From: Pomacea canaliculata
Lineage: Eukaryota > Mollusca > Gastropoda > Architaenioglossa > Ampullariidae
Length of the DNA stretch: 64,000 nt
Assembly (NCBI RefSeq): GCF_003073045.1
Contig: NC_037598.1
Span: 485,501 to 549,500, forward strand
Reading direction: 5' to 3'
This document shows, piece by piece, positions 1-11,639 of the stretch. The stretch's first letter is position 1. Each line of letters begins with the position of its first letter. The notes below the pieces were generated by a model. That model was not told where the DNA came from, ran no database searches, and saw only the letters and a list, made by a program, of their open reading frames with translations. The position numbers and the translations under genes were made by a program.

Positions 1-3000
1 CTTGTTGTCGCATCGGTTGTTGACGTTTCGGTAGCTGAACTTGCTACTGTGGTCGATTCTGTAGTAGAGGTCGTTGTCGAAGTTGTCTCTGATATACACA
101 GAGTGGTTGAGTCTGTTGTACTGGATAACCCATCAGTTGAAGTGCTGCATGCTTCTGTCACTGAAAACAACCAACCTACACTTAAAACAGTTTTTGTTAG
201 CGCGAAACGAGGGCTTATGTGAAGTCTCTCGCGGTTCGACACGTTGGCGAGAAAAAAAATCTTTATTTGAAAATACTGTCGATGTCAAGACAGTGTCCAT
301 TGCGTTCATTGCCATTCGCGGAGTAATAATGTGGACTCGACACCACCCATACAGCAAGAAGAGGATCAATTATTTATTAACTGCTAATTAATTACTGCTA
401 CAGAAGGTCATAAATGTTACTGCTCGGTGATGCCGACTGATTGTGTGCACATCATGTTTACACTAATTACTGTAATTAAATTTTATCGGTTTAACTACTA
501 TGAAGCTATCTAATTTATGAAGAAGAGTATTTTGTGAACTAGTGTTATGAGTCATGTTTACGGAAGAGGCGTGTTTTCAGTCACATTTAAAGGATTCAAT
601 AGCGGGTAGGTGGCGGGTATGGAAAGGGAGAGAGTTCTACTGTTTCGCTGCCAATACCTAAACATCCTGTGCCATGTGTTGTTGTTGTGGTGACAGGAAG
701 AGTAAGACGACGATCATCAGACGGGGGCGGAGTTGTGTAGCTGGGATGTAAGGAAGAGCAGTTGGGAGAAAATAATCAGGGCAGGAGCCAGTAAAGAAAT
801 TGAAATACAGCACAGACAGTTTGTATTGGATGCCAGAACGGATGGGAATCTGTCACAGACACTCGCACTCCACAAAGGCGGACATTTGCGAATTCTTTTC
901 TATTGAAAACAAATCTACCTTTTTGGTAGGCCCGTATATATTTCATAAACTAATAAAATACATTAAAACGTTAAAAATAAGTCCCTAGCAAACAATTAAT
1001 CTTTACTACTATCTCATATATATTATGATTAATTATTAATAATCTCTAATTCTAAACTCTCCTGAGAGAAAGTTCATTTCTTGATATTAAACGTAAGAAA
1101 TATTGAATGTAAAGTTTGACACAACACTGCTTTCACTGTATCAACAGTCACTTGGGACTAATGTTCCATAAATATCTATATATATATCATACACACTTAC
1201 AACTTAAAGGTAAAAACAATGACACAAACAAAACACAACTGTCGTCTCTACTTGGGGTCAGAGGTTATACACTGATTGTCACTGTCTCTGGCGACGAGCG
1301 ACCTCATCCACTTCTCAACATATCAAACGCTGGTTTTGGGGGTCAGACGTCGTCTTCCTGGGTCATGTGCTCTAGAAACCGATAAACTAACCTCTAAACA
1401 AAACAAAACAACACAAAAACACTTCATCCAGGCCCATTAGTCCGGGCATTAGCCAGACCCAAACACTCATGGCCCCTCTCCCGGTCCTTCACGCCGTGTG
1501 TCCTCGGAAGTGAGGCGCTGACCCACAACAGTTAATTTGAACTTTCTTCCTCCCTTTCTTGTTCTACTATGTAAAAAAAATAATCCCGATTAGTCATTCA
1601 GCAGGTGGGCTCAGCCAACATCACTGTGAGGACTGTTATCTCTGACACCATCCGTGACAGTAGCCGGTGCGGAAAGCAAGGGAAAGGAGTGCATGGTTCC
1701 ATGTCCTGGCTCTGATCACCAGACAGCAGCAGAGTTCTGTACTTTCTGGATTTTGGTGTCATTGTGGATGAGGTGTGAGGGGCAGCTGGCAAGCAATGAG
1801 TTGCAGTAATCAAGCCGAAAAAGAACAAACACGGACAAGAGTTATGGAAGCGAACGGAGAATGTGACGAATGGCGCTGATCTTACGGTGTTTATAATAGA
1901 CATACAAACATACAGATGTAACTTGTCTATCATAATAGACAGACTGACAGACAGATGTAACTTGTTTAGCAAGAGTCAAGTCTGCAGTGACAATGAATTT
2001 CAGATTCCTGATGGAGGACACAATGGTGATGTGGGTTTCGCCCACCTTGATGTCATTGGTGGACAAAAGAATAAAGATGGATTTTTTTCTTCTTGAACAT
2101 AGAAGGACTTCCGTTTTATTATGGTTTGTCACCATCATGTCTTTGATATCACTGATACAGGCTTCTATGGTGCTGGTAGCAGACTGAGACTTCCGGTGGA
2201 ATGGAGCGGTACAGCTGCGGATCATCAGCATATGATTGTTATAAACCTTGTAAGACTTGTAGTATTTTTGTCTGTCTCGGTTAACCCTGAAAGTCGGATC
2301 ATACTACTGTCTATTCTGCTCTCGATATGTCCGCCTACCAACATCATCATGCACCGAGACGTCTACACCACGTAGGTCGGGATGTGTCACAGCTACGTTG
2401 CCATGGAGTCAACCAATGGGAGAGCTTGGAATATAACTTACGTACATCCACAGCTCAGCCATGAATTTGACCGCTTGCTGGATGTCACCTGCACTCTACA
2501 TTCAGACCAAATAATAATGTAAACAACAACCATTGAATTTAAAGATCAATATAAATTGAAAAAAAACTGTCAGTCATAAATAATTAGAATATGATACGTT
2601 AAAAACAATCTAAAGAAATTTAAACTCCTTAACACCAATCCAAACACCCTAACAGTTCCCTCTCCCGTCAAATATCCAATGGTCATTCACTTCCGGAGAT
2701 GCAGTCCTCCTTAAGAGGTCCACTTCACAAGAACATATGCACAGTCTCCACTCCTACCTCTCCCCTTCCTGTAGCTCGGTACGATCCACCCACCGACAGC
2801 CCAAAAACACATAGTGGATAGCCAAAAGAAATAAAATAATAAAACAAAATCTGGACAGAAAATTACTAGTCTTTAAAATAGAGACTTCACTTACAAAAGC
2901 ATTCAACCCCCTCACACACACCAAACCAGTAATCTACTTTCAGCAATTTACCTTAAACAAAGAAATTACTCTCTCAAATTAAAATTTCTACCATTAATTT

Positions 3001-3479
3001 CCTACATCAACCATCGTTTTTAAACAAAAAGGGACATACACAGAGACTCATCTCAACAGGTTCAAACAAACATATTGTGTTTTTATCTCTATCCAATTTG
3101 ACTACCCCATGCTACCATCTAGTCGAATCAGTGATTTTGACCGTATCATCTCGCTCGATTTTTTTTTATCATAACAAAATGTTTTTTTGACTTTCTTAAG
3201 CCACAATTTCTTCTATTAAACAAAAGTAACAATGTTTTTCATGTAAGGTATACAGCTAGAAGCTAAAATATGAAATGTTAGAAACATGTTCTAGGAATTC
3301 ACGGAGAAAAAGAAAGTAGAAGACATAGAAGGAAAGAAGCTAAAACTAGAAAGAACAAATACAGGACAAATTTAAAAAGTACAAAGACAAAAGCAAAGCC
3401 ATGTAAACAAAACTCCAGTGAAGTATTTACCTGTCAAGTACAACAGGAAGAAGAAGAACTTAAAAGTCAGGACATCCAT
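1..3479 (-). CDS. Mucin-like surface/secreted protein, 5' part (runs off left edge)
   Basis: Two exons are visible. Exon 1 (3479-3431) encodes the leader MDVLTFKFFFFLLYLT and ends in phase 1 at a good GTAAAT donor. Exon 2 (160 to beyond 1) follows a TTTTCAG acceptor, re-enters in phase 1 and stays open to the edge. It is extremely Thr/Ser-rich, starting TEACSTSTDGLSSTTDSTT, and contains two Cys. Joining the exons gives a leader followed directly by a mucin-type O-glycosylation domain. The 3.27-kb intron holds a LINE relic in the same orientation. An in-frame ATG 13 codons upstream of the chosen start exists, but its context (TTGATGC) is poorer than AACATGG and it would bury the leader. The 3' end and any GPI tail are outside the window. 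I see no TATA box. A small middle exon in the intron cannot be excluded. The family is inferred from architecture shared with the other mucin-like genes here, not from sequence identity. Confidence 0.62.
171..3430. other. Intron 1 of left-edge mucin gene
   Basis: Apart from the LINE relic this stretch is AT-rich non-coding sequence with poly-T/poly-A runs. A strong GTAAGT-type donor sequence occurs on the minus strand near 2446, but I cannot pair it with a convincing coding exon. Confidence 0.4.
1650..2500 (-). mobile_element. LINE (non-LTR retrotransposon) reverse-transcriptase relic
   Basis: Minus-strand reading gives the RT catalytic motif YADD (codons at 2232-2221) followed by QLYRSIPP. 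In another frame come CISDIKDMMVTNHNKTEVLLC and then GETHITIVSSIRNLKFIVTADLTLA. Further down is RLDYCNSLLASCP (about 1817-1780) and a KIQKVQNSAA block. This order is the conserved C-terminal half of the RT in CR1/L2/Jockey-like LINEs. The frame changes after the YADD block and stops interrupt it, so the copy is dead. It lies in intron 1 of the left-edge mucin gene, in the same orientation. The boundaries are approximate. An open stretch at 2495-2447 that ends in GTAAGT may be part of the same element. Confidence 0.75.
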
Positions 3480-5030
3480 GTTGATATTGAGTCCAACCTT
3501 CTGCGTGTCCAGCTGCATCAAGCTGTTGGGTGGCGTCTGCTTCTGGTCACATGACGACGCGATACTCCATCAAAGTCGCGTCACTGTTGCTGTGGCGACC
3601 CCTGTACCTGTGCGTGATTACCGCCCTTTTCGATTCCTGGGCTTTAGCTTTGTCCGAACTCGCAGCCGGGATTTTGCCTTCATCCTCAAACCATAATGGC
3701 CGCACTAATCACAACTTTTGATTGGCTGAGGGCTGAATCGTTACCACATCATCTCCATGCAGACCATTAAAACTCGCAGTGAACAATAAACAGGACGCAG
3801 GATTGGAAGGCACGAGTCTCAGATCGATCACTGAAGACCATGGCAGATGGCGGGCTTCTGCGTGAAGCCGAGCTTAGCAGCCTCCACTTTATCATGAGAT
3901 TCAAATGTTTTCAAAAACAAATACAAACTGCAATCTGACACTGCGTCACAAAATCCATCTACACTTTAGCAGATTTTTTTACATGTTTTCATTTGTTATT
4001 CAGTATTTGTGGATAACTTTTTTTCTATATTTTTTTATTTTTCTCTCTCTTAGTGATGTTGTGTATGTACGCGGGAACATGGAGAGCGGGTTGGATCCGT
4101 GTCGTATCTGTTTTCTTTCTTTTTTCTTCGTTCCTTAATTCTTTTTCTTCTGTCTTCATTCTTTAAATAGCCTTCTTAAATGGTTTCTTAGAAGTGCCAA
4201 GCTGTTTACTTTTGTTTCAACACACTTCTTAAATTCAACATTAATTCTTCTGTTAATGTTCTCTCGTGCTGATTAATTACAATGCCATATGGTTGAGCTA
4301 ACCCTTACACTAAGCTTCTGATAATTTGTAGAGGGCTTCTCAAACTTGTCTTCTTAGTCATATTACTGCTTCTGGCTATAGTAAACGTTTTCATAAATTC
4401 ACAAATGCCTGTGTAGATATTTCATTTAAAGTCTGTTGATATACATGGATATAGTGACTCCTTCACGTCCTTTGTGAATAGATACACTGTGATTCTTCTG
4501 CAGATTTTACACATGCAGAGACAAACAATTATTGTCGTGCAAGAGTATCATATATATTTTTTTTCAATAAATTTTGGCTTAATTGTTTAGACATAATTAA
4601 TTACATGTTTATTTATATTATTACTTTTTTCTTTCGATATTCGTTTTTGCGATCTTTTCTTGATTCTGCTTCTTTTAATTTAATCTTTTTGATAAGTATT
4701 TTTAGTATTATACTTTGCTCTGTACTGTATTGCCTTGTCATGTAGGGCAACATTTTCCGAGAACTCATTCCACGGAACAAAGACCGTATTGCACCGCAAA
4801 TGTAATTCTCATCCTATTCCTCTCCCGGTCCTCATCTTACGGCTGCCCCAAGAAACCCCGCAGCATTTGAATTAGCATATAAAAGTCAAGGCTTGTATGA
4901 GCTTTTCGATTTTCTGCCACCACGGCGATCATTAAGGCTCATGACTAATAAAATGTGATGTCTAGGGGAAGGAACCGACCGGTAGTCCAGCTTTACACAT
5001 CAAGGAACGCAGATGTACATTTTGTACGCC
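3480..5030. other. Upstream flank and spacer, no gene seen
   Basis: A CCAAT-type box on the minus strand (CAGCCAATCAAAAG, near 3715-3730) could belong to the promoter of the left-edge mucin gene, about 240 bases upstream of its start. The rest is AT-rich with poly-T runs. No supported coding sequence was found. Confidence 0.3.
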
Positions 5031-5066
<36 letters not shown>

Positions 5067-5106
5067 TATCATCATCATCATCATTATCATCATCATCATC
5101 ATCATC
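5031..5106. repeat. (ATC)n microsatellite
   Basis: About 25 CAT/ATC units with TTATC interruptions. It produces a spurious poly-His reading frame on the + strand that should not be annotated as a gene. Confidence 0.95.
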
Positions 5107-5299
5107 TAGGGGTCAGTGAGCGAGAGATACAAATCGCGCTTACATCCAACCATATGGAAGGTGGAACTGTCCTTATCTTCTTTGCGAGGTTCCTGAGAAG
5201 TCCTCTTTATTGTACATCTTCTCAGTCAAGAGGTAAATGTTCCAGCCACAGTTCCAATCAGGACCTGAACTAGCACCATAACAGCCTCAAGCGCAGAAA

Positions 5300-5480
5300 A
5301 CACAAAGCTAGAGGGTGGGGGTGGAATAACGACAGGAGCACCAACCATTATGGCCCTTATCGTGTTTTAGTAGTACAGGAGGACTGTAACATGACTCCAC
5401 CGTGTCAGAGCAGTGGTCAAATATTCCACTGAGAATAGCAAAGTCCTGGGTTGAGATCGTACTCTGGGGAAAATTTACTG
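5300..5480. repeat. SINE-like interspersed repeat (tentative)
   Basis: GC-richer than its surroundings, with a B-box-like GGTTGAGATCG on + at about 5450. A minus-strand reading (including STISTQDFAILSGIF) looks like the translated repeat text often seen in gastropod gene models. No A box or target duplication was identified, so the class is a guess. Confidence 0.3.
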
Positions 5481-5637
5481 ATTGTGACAACTTTTCGGTT
5501 AAAAGTTTGGTGGTTGTGTATGTTGTCCTGGTTGGTTGTTGTTGGGGTAGCAGGTTAAGCGTGCGATTTTGAGAGTGAATGTTAAAGGTTGGTATTATAA
5601 AGGAATTGTTCTTCATTGGAACCCTTTATTAATATTA

Positions 5638-5890
5638 TTCCTTTTCTGAAGAGCTAATATTCCTTGTTTTTTCTTTCATCGTTTGCTTGACACATAAGTC
5701 AGTTTTGAGATTAGGGTTGAGGTTTGTGTTTGTGTTATTTATTTTTGACAATGATTGGGCAGAGAACCACGATTTGCTATTTGCAACCATGTAGAGAAGG
5801 ACAGTCGCCAAGATCAATGCCAAAGCAGACCTTAACCTTAATAGCACTCGTGAAACACTAGTAACACTGATATTTATCAGCTCATTATCT
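5638..5890 (-). other. Open frame with one strong membrane segment
   Basis: The minus-strand frame is open from about 5895 to a stop at 5637-5635. It encodes a hydrophobic helix (VLLRLRSALALILATVLLYM) followed by an Asn/Lys-rich tail. The layout resembles the signal anchor and stem of a Golgi type II enzyme, but no ATG precedes the helix and no clear acceptor was found. Four further codons bring more stops. It may be an exon, a gene relic or chance. Confidence 0.15.
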
Positions 5891-6810
5891 TCCCAACATT
5901 ATTGATTTCTACCCGTTCAATAAAAATATTAATAGGACTGCCTGGGACGAAACTTCCTGTTTGTCCGCAAGAGGAAGAAGAAACAATCGAACACTTTAAC
6001 GACGGTTCCCGCGGAGTGGGCGGTAAAAATAAAAATTTACAACATGTGAAGCTGCTTTCACATGATAACAATGCTCCAACATATTTCTGAGGACATGGTT
6101 AAAACTCCACAAGTGAGGAGGATAAAATTGGATACGATGGCGATTGTAGTCTATCCTACGGTCACAATGTGTGGCCCATCTATTGTTTGTTTGTGTACAA
6201 ATAAAATGTCCTGATGTACGTTTGTTGATTTTCTATTTGTGTTGGACACATGGAGAAGCAATTGATTAAAACATCATACAAACTTCTGTTTTTGTTTTGT
6301 TTGTTTGTTTTGTCCAAATAATCCAAAGATAATTGTCTGGTACATTTTTTATTGTGTAAGTGGTCTTTATTAATATCGAATAAGAAAGGTTCTCAAACGT
6401 TGATTTCCAGACAACCTGTATGCTTCATCACCTGAATACGCACATGCGCACTGGGGAGAGGCATAGCTGCTTGCTCGGGTCTAGCTCGGCGGTGAAAAAG
6501 CCAAGAGCTGAACTCATTATATTTAACTGTCGACTGTTGATAACATAGTCAGTGTCCTGTACATCTGCACCCATGAATCACTCCTCACCAGCCTTGTGCT
6601 TCAGTTCGCTTGCAGTATGTCGCCCACAAACGCTTTGTGTGGACAAGTACAGGCTTCGTTAAAGGGAGTTAATGCAGTGGAACGTTTCTCGTTACTTCAT
6701 GCGAGTGGCCTCCCCTCTTAAAACTGCTGGTGACTCTGTTCAGACCTCACTGTTTCGTGTTTTATTTTTTAATCTTTCTTCCTCCTTATTCCCTCACTCA
6801 CTCACACGAT

Positions 6811-6912
6811 CTCTCTCTCTCTCTCTCACATACACACAGACGAGAGCACGCACTGCACGCACCCTTTTCTATCACACACACACACCTACACACACACACC
6901 TACACACACGCT
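6811..6912. repeat. (TC)n and (CA)n microsatellites
   Basis: A CT run at 6811-6827 is followed by interrupted CA/CACACAC-TA arrays to about 6912. The open frames over it are low-complexity artefacts. Confidence 0.9.
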
Positions 6913-7355
6913 CTCGCTCACCCACATTCACAAAGACTTCAGTGCTCCCACTGACCGTGTCAACGACATCGACGGTTAATATTCAAGCTCCATCGATTCC
7001 ATACACAGTGTCGCCCACATGATGTATTGCTATTTGCCGAAGCATTCCGTTGCACAGAGGACAATGCGATTCTATTTAAAAATAACCTGTGTCTAAATTT
7101 TTAATTCAGCTTTATTTTCATGCCATCCATCATGTGATGTGCTGAGAGTTTTAAAAACTTGCAATTTCATTGTTTGGTTAACATTAGCTTAAAGCACTAT
7201 TGTGTAGAAGAGACTTAGAAGGGAGACATTTGTGACTAATGGTTTGTGGAAAGAGAGAAATACTTTCACTGAGAAGTCATAGCAAAATAAATGAAACGGA
7301 CACAAATATTTCGATTCAGTTGTTTTGGGGATTTTTTTCTGCCCTTTTATTGCAG

Positions 7356-7477
7356 ATTTGTAATGGTAGCAGACTTGAGTTTCGCTGCAGGGATAATAAC
7401 TTTAAATCAGTGATAGAAAATTCCACGAAAATGAGACAGAAGCCCAGTAGCCCAGTCATAGAAGCTTTACACGGAGG
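7356..7477 (+). CDS. Candidate internal exon, unknown protein
   Basis: A very good acceptor (pyrimidine tract ending CCTTTTATTGCAG) precedes ATTTGTAATGG, and a GTAAGA donor follows at 7478. The single open frame (phase 0 in, phase 2 out) encodes about 40 residues including ICNGSRLEFRCRDNNFKSV. The NGS-x-LEFRC pattern is like the B strand of an immunoglobulin-type domain, but one exon is too little to classify. I found no partner exons. It could be a lone exon, a relic or chance. Confidence 0.22.
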
Positions 7478-7592
7478 GTAAGACCTGGTTTTCAAGTCTC
7501 ACCATGGGACAAGCATATTTCTGTCTGAACGTAACATCCAAATAAAGGAGTTCACCATTGGCAAGTGTGATAGTTCCCCGTGTCTAAAACAA

Positions 7593-7598
7593 TTTATT
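7593..7598 (-). promoter_or_regulatory. Polyadenylation signal AATAAA
   Basis: Canonical hexamer 32 bases past the stop of the short-peptide gene on the same strand. It supports this as a transcript end. Confidence 0.4.
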
Positions 7599-7629
7599 AC
7601 TCGGACACGCTAAATATTGTGTTCCAATC

Positions 7630-8028
7630 TTATGTTTCTGACAGAGAATGACAAGGAAAGCATATTGTAACAGTGGCTTTATGAAACTTTGCGTCTCTTT
7701 GACTACAGGTGTAAGGCACACCTGGCTGGATAAGAAAGTGCACAAAACATTATAGAGGGCAGGAGAGAGAAAGAGAACGGAAAATAGATACATAGAGAGG
7801 GAAGGAATAGATATATACAGACACTAGTAGATATGACAAAAAGGAGCGCGAATAAGAAGAAAGAGGAGTAAAATTTTGAGGATTTCAAAATAAAAATGTA
7901 TAATCTAGTATACTTATTCCTTGAATATAGAATGCCAATAATGGTATTAAACACATCAATGGACACAATAGCTTACCTGGACAAAGCAGCAGAAATCCAA
8001 CAACACAGCGCAAACCTGTTAGTGTCAT
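7630..8028 (-). CDS. Putative short secreted Cys-containing peptide
   Basis: Exon 1 (8028-7977) encodes the leader MTLTGLRCVVGFLLLCP and ends in phase 1 at a GTAAGC donor. After a 255-base intron with a long pyrimidine tract, exon 2 starts at 7721 (CCAG acceptor) in phase 1 and reaches a TAA at 7632-7630. The product is 47 residues. The mature part begins GVPYTCSQRDAKFHK and contains three Cys, including a CFPC motif. A canonical AATAAA follows on the minus strand at 7598-7593. A TATA-like AAATAAAAGGG lies about 145 bases upstream of the ATG. The leader exon matches the phase and size of the other surface-protein genes here. An odd Cys count and the short second exon leave open that further exons are missed. 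No homologue is recognised. Confidence 0.4.
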
Positions 8029-8189
8029 TCTTTGTCGGCATTCAGTGTTAACATGAAGCAGCATCCAAGTTAAGCGTGGTTTCTATGACAACAACAAAAT
8101 CACCTTTGCTCACACAGCTTCGGTAGATGTCGCCACAGATGGACTCCCACGGCTGCGAGTCACGCGCACCCTTTTATTTTCTACCCGAA

Positions 8190-10430
8190 ATGATTGGTTT
8201 TGCGAGGAGATACCCGGCTGCCATTACGCAATCAATACAAGCGTTGAATCTGTTTACTTGTGGAAAACACGGCAACGGACGATGCAGGTAGACGATGACC
8301 CAGAGAAAACATTAACCTCACACACACCCTCCATTATCGACCACATGGTACAACTAAATGTACCACATTGGGAATACACGGACGATAAGTTTAAAGGTTG
8401 TTATATGAACTAAAAATAAAAAAAAAAACAAGCAAACAATATGAAAAAAAAAACTTAAGAGAAAAGACATGAAAAATGAAAACAAAAATAGAAAGAGTAA
8501 TAAAATCTTTTAAACTGAATACTGATGTACGAAACACCATTGAAAAGGGAAAGTAAAAAAAAAAATTGTTTGCTATGATAAGAGTTTGAACCTATGATGT
8601 TCCAGTTTAATAAACAGGAACAATTTCTTGCCTTGCCACTTTTAAAAATTTGCAATCAGACGAAGATGACGAGCTAGCATTTCTGACAATACATAGGCAT
8701 AACAGCATTTAACGATATCTTATAATAAAAAATATATGCAATTCAATAACTTTCGTATGTTAAAAGCGGATTTTATAACTGCAAACACTAGGGACAAAAG
8801 TTTATAAAAATTTGCTGTAAAACTTACTAGCACTTTATATTACTGCAAAATATTGTTCTGTATTAGTGAGGCAAAGTGTTTTCAACAGCTCATGGAAGTA
8901 ATTGTTAATTCATTAATACTTTCAGCTACAGCAACTTCTAATCTGTTCCGACAATATTATTCGTAGTGAGACAGACGGACCTTGAAGGACGAAGCCATTG
9001 GCAATGTTCGCTACTTTGGCCTGTCTTGACCCACGACAATCAAGTGTGCATGAGACGACCCTTATATTTTTGTGTTTATGTTAGCCACACAACTGTTCGT
9101 CTATTTGTCCTCTTCGGGTTGACTCCCTCAGTGAGCATGATGTATTGTGTATACTCAAGAAATGCACAGACAGAAATGTCACGAAGACGTCCACTGGACG
9201 TATTTAGACAAAAAGCCCGTAGTTCAGTAAACAAAGAAAGGAATGTGCACAGACTGGGTGTTGTTTGTGAACTCGAATGATGATAATCGAGCTGCTTTAA
9301 AAATTCATGACCAAGTAGGTGTGATCTGTACTGACGCCGACAGAAACGTGTTGTCCATGTCTATCCTTGGCTGACCTCAGACGTCCTGTCCTGTGTCCTG
9401 GTGCAGCAAGGAAGTAAAAGTGGCGTTCAAATCAATTTTATTTGTTTTTATTTTAGAAACTAATGTTGGAGATCAAACAACAATGCTAAAAAAAGCTCAT
9501 GCAAACCTCACGATGTCCATACGATTATAAAAGCAGTTTGTGCACTTTGTGACCCCGTCTTGAGTCACACAGTCAAACGCGAACTTCGAACAATGACTTA
9601 TGTTAATCAATCTTCAGGATCACCCTCTTCTACCCTCAGTAACCTCTGTTTGTTTACACTGCAGTAACAGTAAACAACCAGTGGATTCCTTTGAAGACAC
9701 TAAAGGTGGAATGTATGATCTCGGTTATCAGTGTACTGATGTTATGAATTTAATAAATCTTCGAATAAACACAGGATATATTTGTAAATATTTACCTTTC
9801 AATGTTGTTCATTTGTCTTCTCTATACCAACCCACAGGCATTCACTTTTTGTGTGATGACTCCCCATGAGATCTCTTTCTTATGTTGAGTCACAGTGTCT
9901 CTACACCCGCTCCACGCCCTAGTTTTTTTTTTTTTCTTTTACTTGTCCTTATCATCTTTATATTTTTCTTGAAAATGGAGTGTAGAGCTGATCTACAGCA
10001 AGCATGTAATTTGCGAACATTTACAAAAAGTTCTGAAACGTCTTATGAATGTGTAATGCAATTATATAATCATGCAATGAAGAATAACCTTACCCCTGTA
10101 CAAATGATCAATGACAGGTCTCACCCCTGCTAGTGAGGGCAGGTGAAATCCACTCGTCATCATTTAGTTTCCTGTAATGATTCTACCTAACCCTCACTCA
10201 CATCTCCTTCTGTCTGACCTTAATACAAGGTTATCTAGTCTGTTCCACTAATATGGCAATGCTTATTTCTCCAAATATGACAGTTGTTTTCTTGGAAAGA
10301 GGTCTACCTTTCTGTAGATATTGTGGTTTTAATTCAGGACCTGTGTCAGTGTCTGGCAACATGAAACCGCCCTGACATCACTGGTCTGTGTCTTTGCTCT
10401 GATCAGTTGTCTGATCCTAAGACCCCATAG
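8190..10430. other. Spacer, no gene seen
   Basis: AT-rich sequence with poly-A/poly-T runs. The open frames here lack splice sites or protein-like composition. Confidence 0.4.
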
Positions 10431-10565
10431 GACGTCAGTAGTCACGTGCTTGAGGGAACTCGGACACTGGTAGTGGCGATGTTTGGCTGGGGCTGGACCT
10501 TACAGTCACATGACCAGTGCTGTTTACAAGACACTGGTGGCCAGGTGAGTACTGATCTTTTGCAG

Positions 10566-10734
10566 TATTTGGACGAGCGGTACTGCTGCTGCAGACGCCT
10601 GCTACGTCGACCACGCAGCTTCGCCTCCTGCAGTGCGATCTGACACATCCAGCACACGTGAACAGGACCTTAACTGACTTGTCAGAGGAGGCCAGCAAAG
10701 GGTCGTTGTACATCATCGGTGATGAAGTGGCTTC
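10566..10734 (+). CDS. Candidate exon in a coding-looking block
   Basis: The acceptor TCTTTTGCAG and donor GTAAGT bound a fully open 169-nt frame (phase 1 in, phase 2 out). It encodes about 55 residues including LRLLQCDLTHPAHVNRTLTD and the stretch LSEEASKGSLYIIGDEVA, with one N-glycosylation sequon (NRT). Another strong donor (GTGAGT) lies at 10544 on the same strand. The minus strand is also open over much of 10435-10818, so the strand is not secure. The composition is GC-richer than flanking DNA. An extracellular domain exon is plausible but the family is not recognised. Confidence 0.28.
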
Positions 10735-11239
10735 GTAAGTTCCCAGGTGTATGATGTGAAGACAACCAATAGCCGTACTTAAGACACGAGTGCAAGTCAT
10801 TGAGACCTGAAGCATCATGAGGAACTCAAGGACAAGGGTCTTATTTTCGAAGTTTTACAGCGGATGTTGTTTCACCCCTGGAGTGGTAGTTATTAGTCGT
10901 TGGCAAGGTGTCCTAGGATAAAGAAACATGAAGTAGTGCCCGAGGGGTCTGGACGCCGCTTTATAACTTCGGAAAAAGAACTTCTGTTGATCCTCATTCG
11001 TTTTGGGGGTCAAAACCCTGAACATTTCAATGACGGTTAACACCGAATGACTTGCGAGACCTGTAGTCAGCTTGAGAAGGACGATGGTGATTCTATCCTC
11101 TGACATCAAGTATTGCGCGAGGTTTCAATGAGAAAACTGTTTATTTGTCACTGATGCATCTATCGTCATAATCAGTTTAGTTACAAATATGTCCAAAACA
11201 CCGGTCACTGAGAGTCGTCCCGTGTATCTGTAACTCTCA

Positions 11240-11622
11240 TGTCTGTGGCAGGTGAGATTTCAAGAGTTTTTTGTGAAAAGCTGCCAGAGATCACTAATCT
11301 CCATTTTTGGGAGGCAAGTGTTTACCATGGAGACGCACTCACCGTCTGGCCAGTGGAAACTTTAACCAGACCCCTCCGCTCTCCACCGACCGTTGTCAGG
11401 GAAGTGGAGCAGGACCAAGAAATCTCTGAGTACGAAGTTGTCAAGACATATGCTGGACTTGATGTGCCCGACCACACAGACGGCCAGCCAGTCAGACGAC
11501 TGTACCACAGAGGTGAAGGACACTCAGTTGAGAGGTCAGTTGATTGTGCAACGTGCGGTCTTGAAGTCGCCAGTCTTCTGCACAGTCTCCATGTTGGTCA
11601 ACCCAATAAGTTTGTTGTGTAA
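11240..11622 (+). other. GC-richer block open on both strands, coding status unclear
   Basis: The + frame is open from 11239 to a TAA at 11620-11622 and is hydrophilic (for example EVEQDQEISEYEVVKTYAGL). The opposite strand has a long open frame as well. That frame ends at a consensus GTGAGT donor near 11337 and includes a Trp/Cys-containing stretch. Only one can be coding, if either is. No family is recognised. Confidence 0.2.
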
Positions 11623-11639
11623 TGAAATATAATTATAGT

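Noticed and set aside
5013-5273. Poly-His open frame on +
   Set aside because: It is produced by the (ATC)n microsatellite.
6672-7022. 116-codon + frame through CT/CA repeats with a Thr/Ser-rich end
   Set aside because: Mostly microsatellite-encoded, with no leader and no splice signals. The Thr/Ser-rich tail is too short to call a mucin exon.
8966-9280. 104-codon + frame
   Set aside because: Composition is not protein-like, and there are no splice sites, leader or family features.
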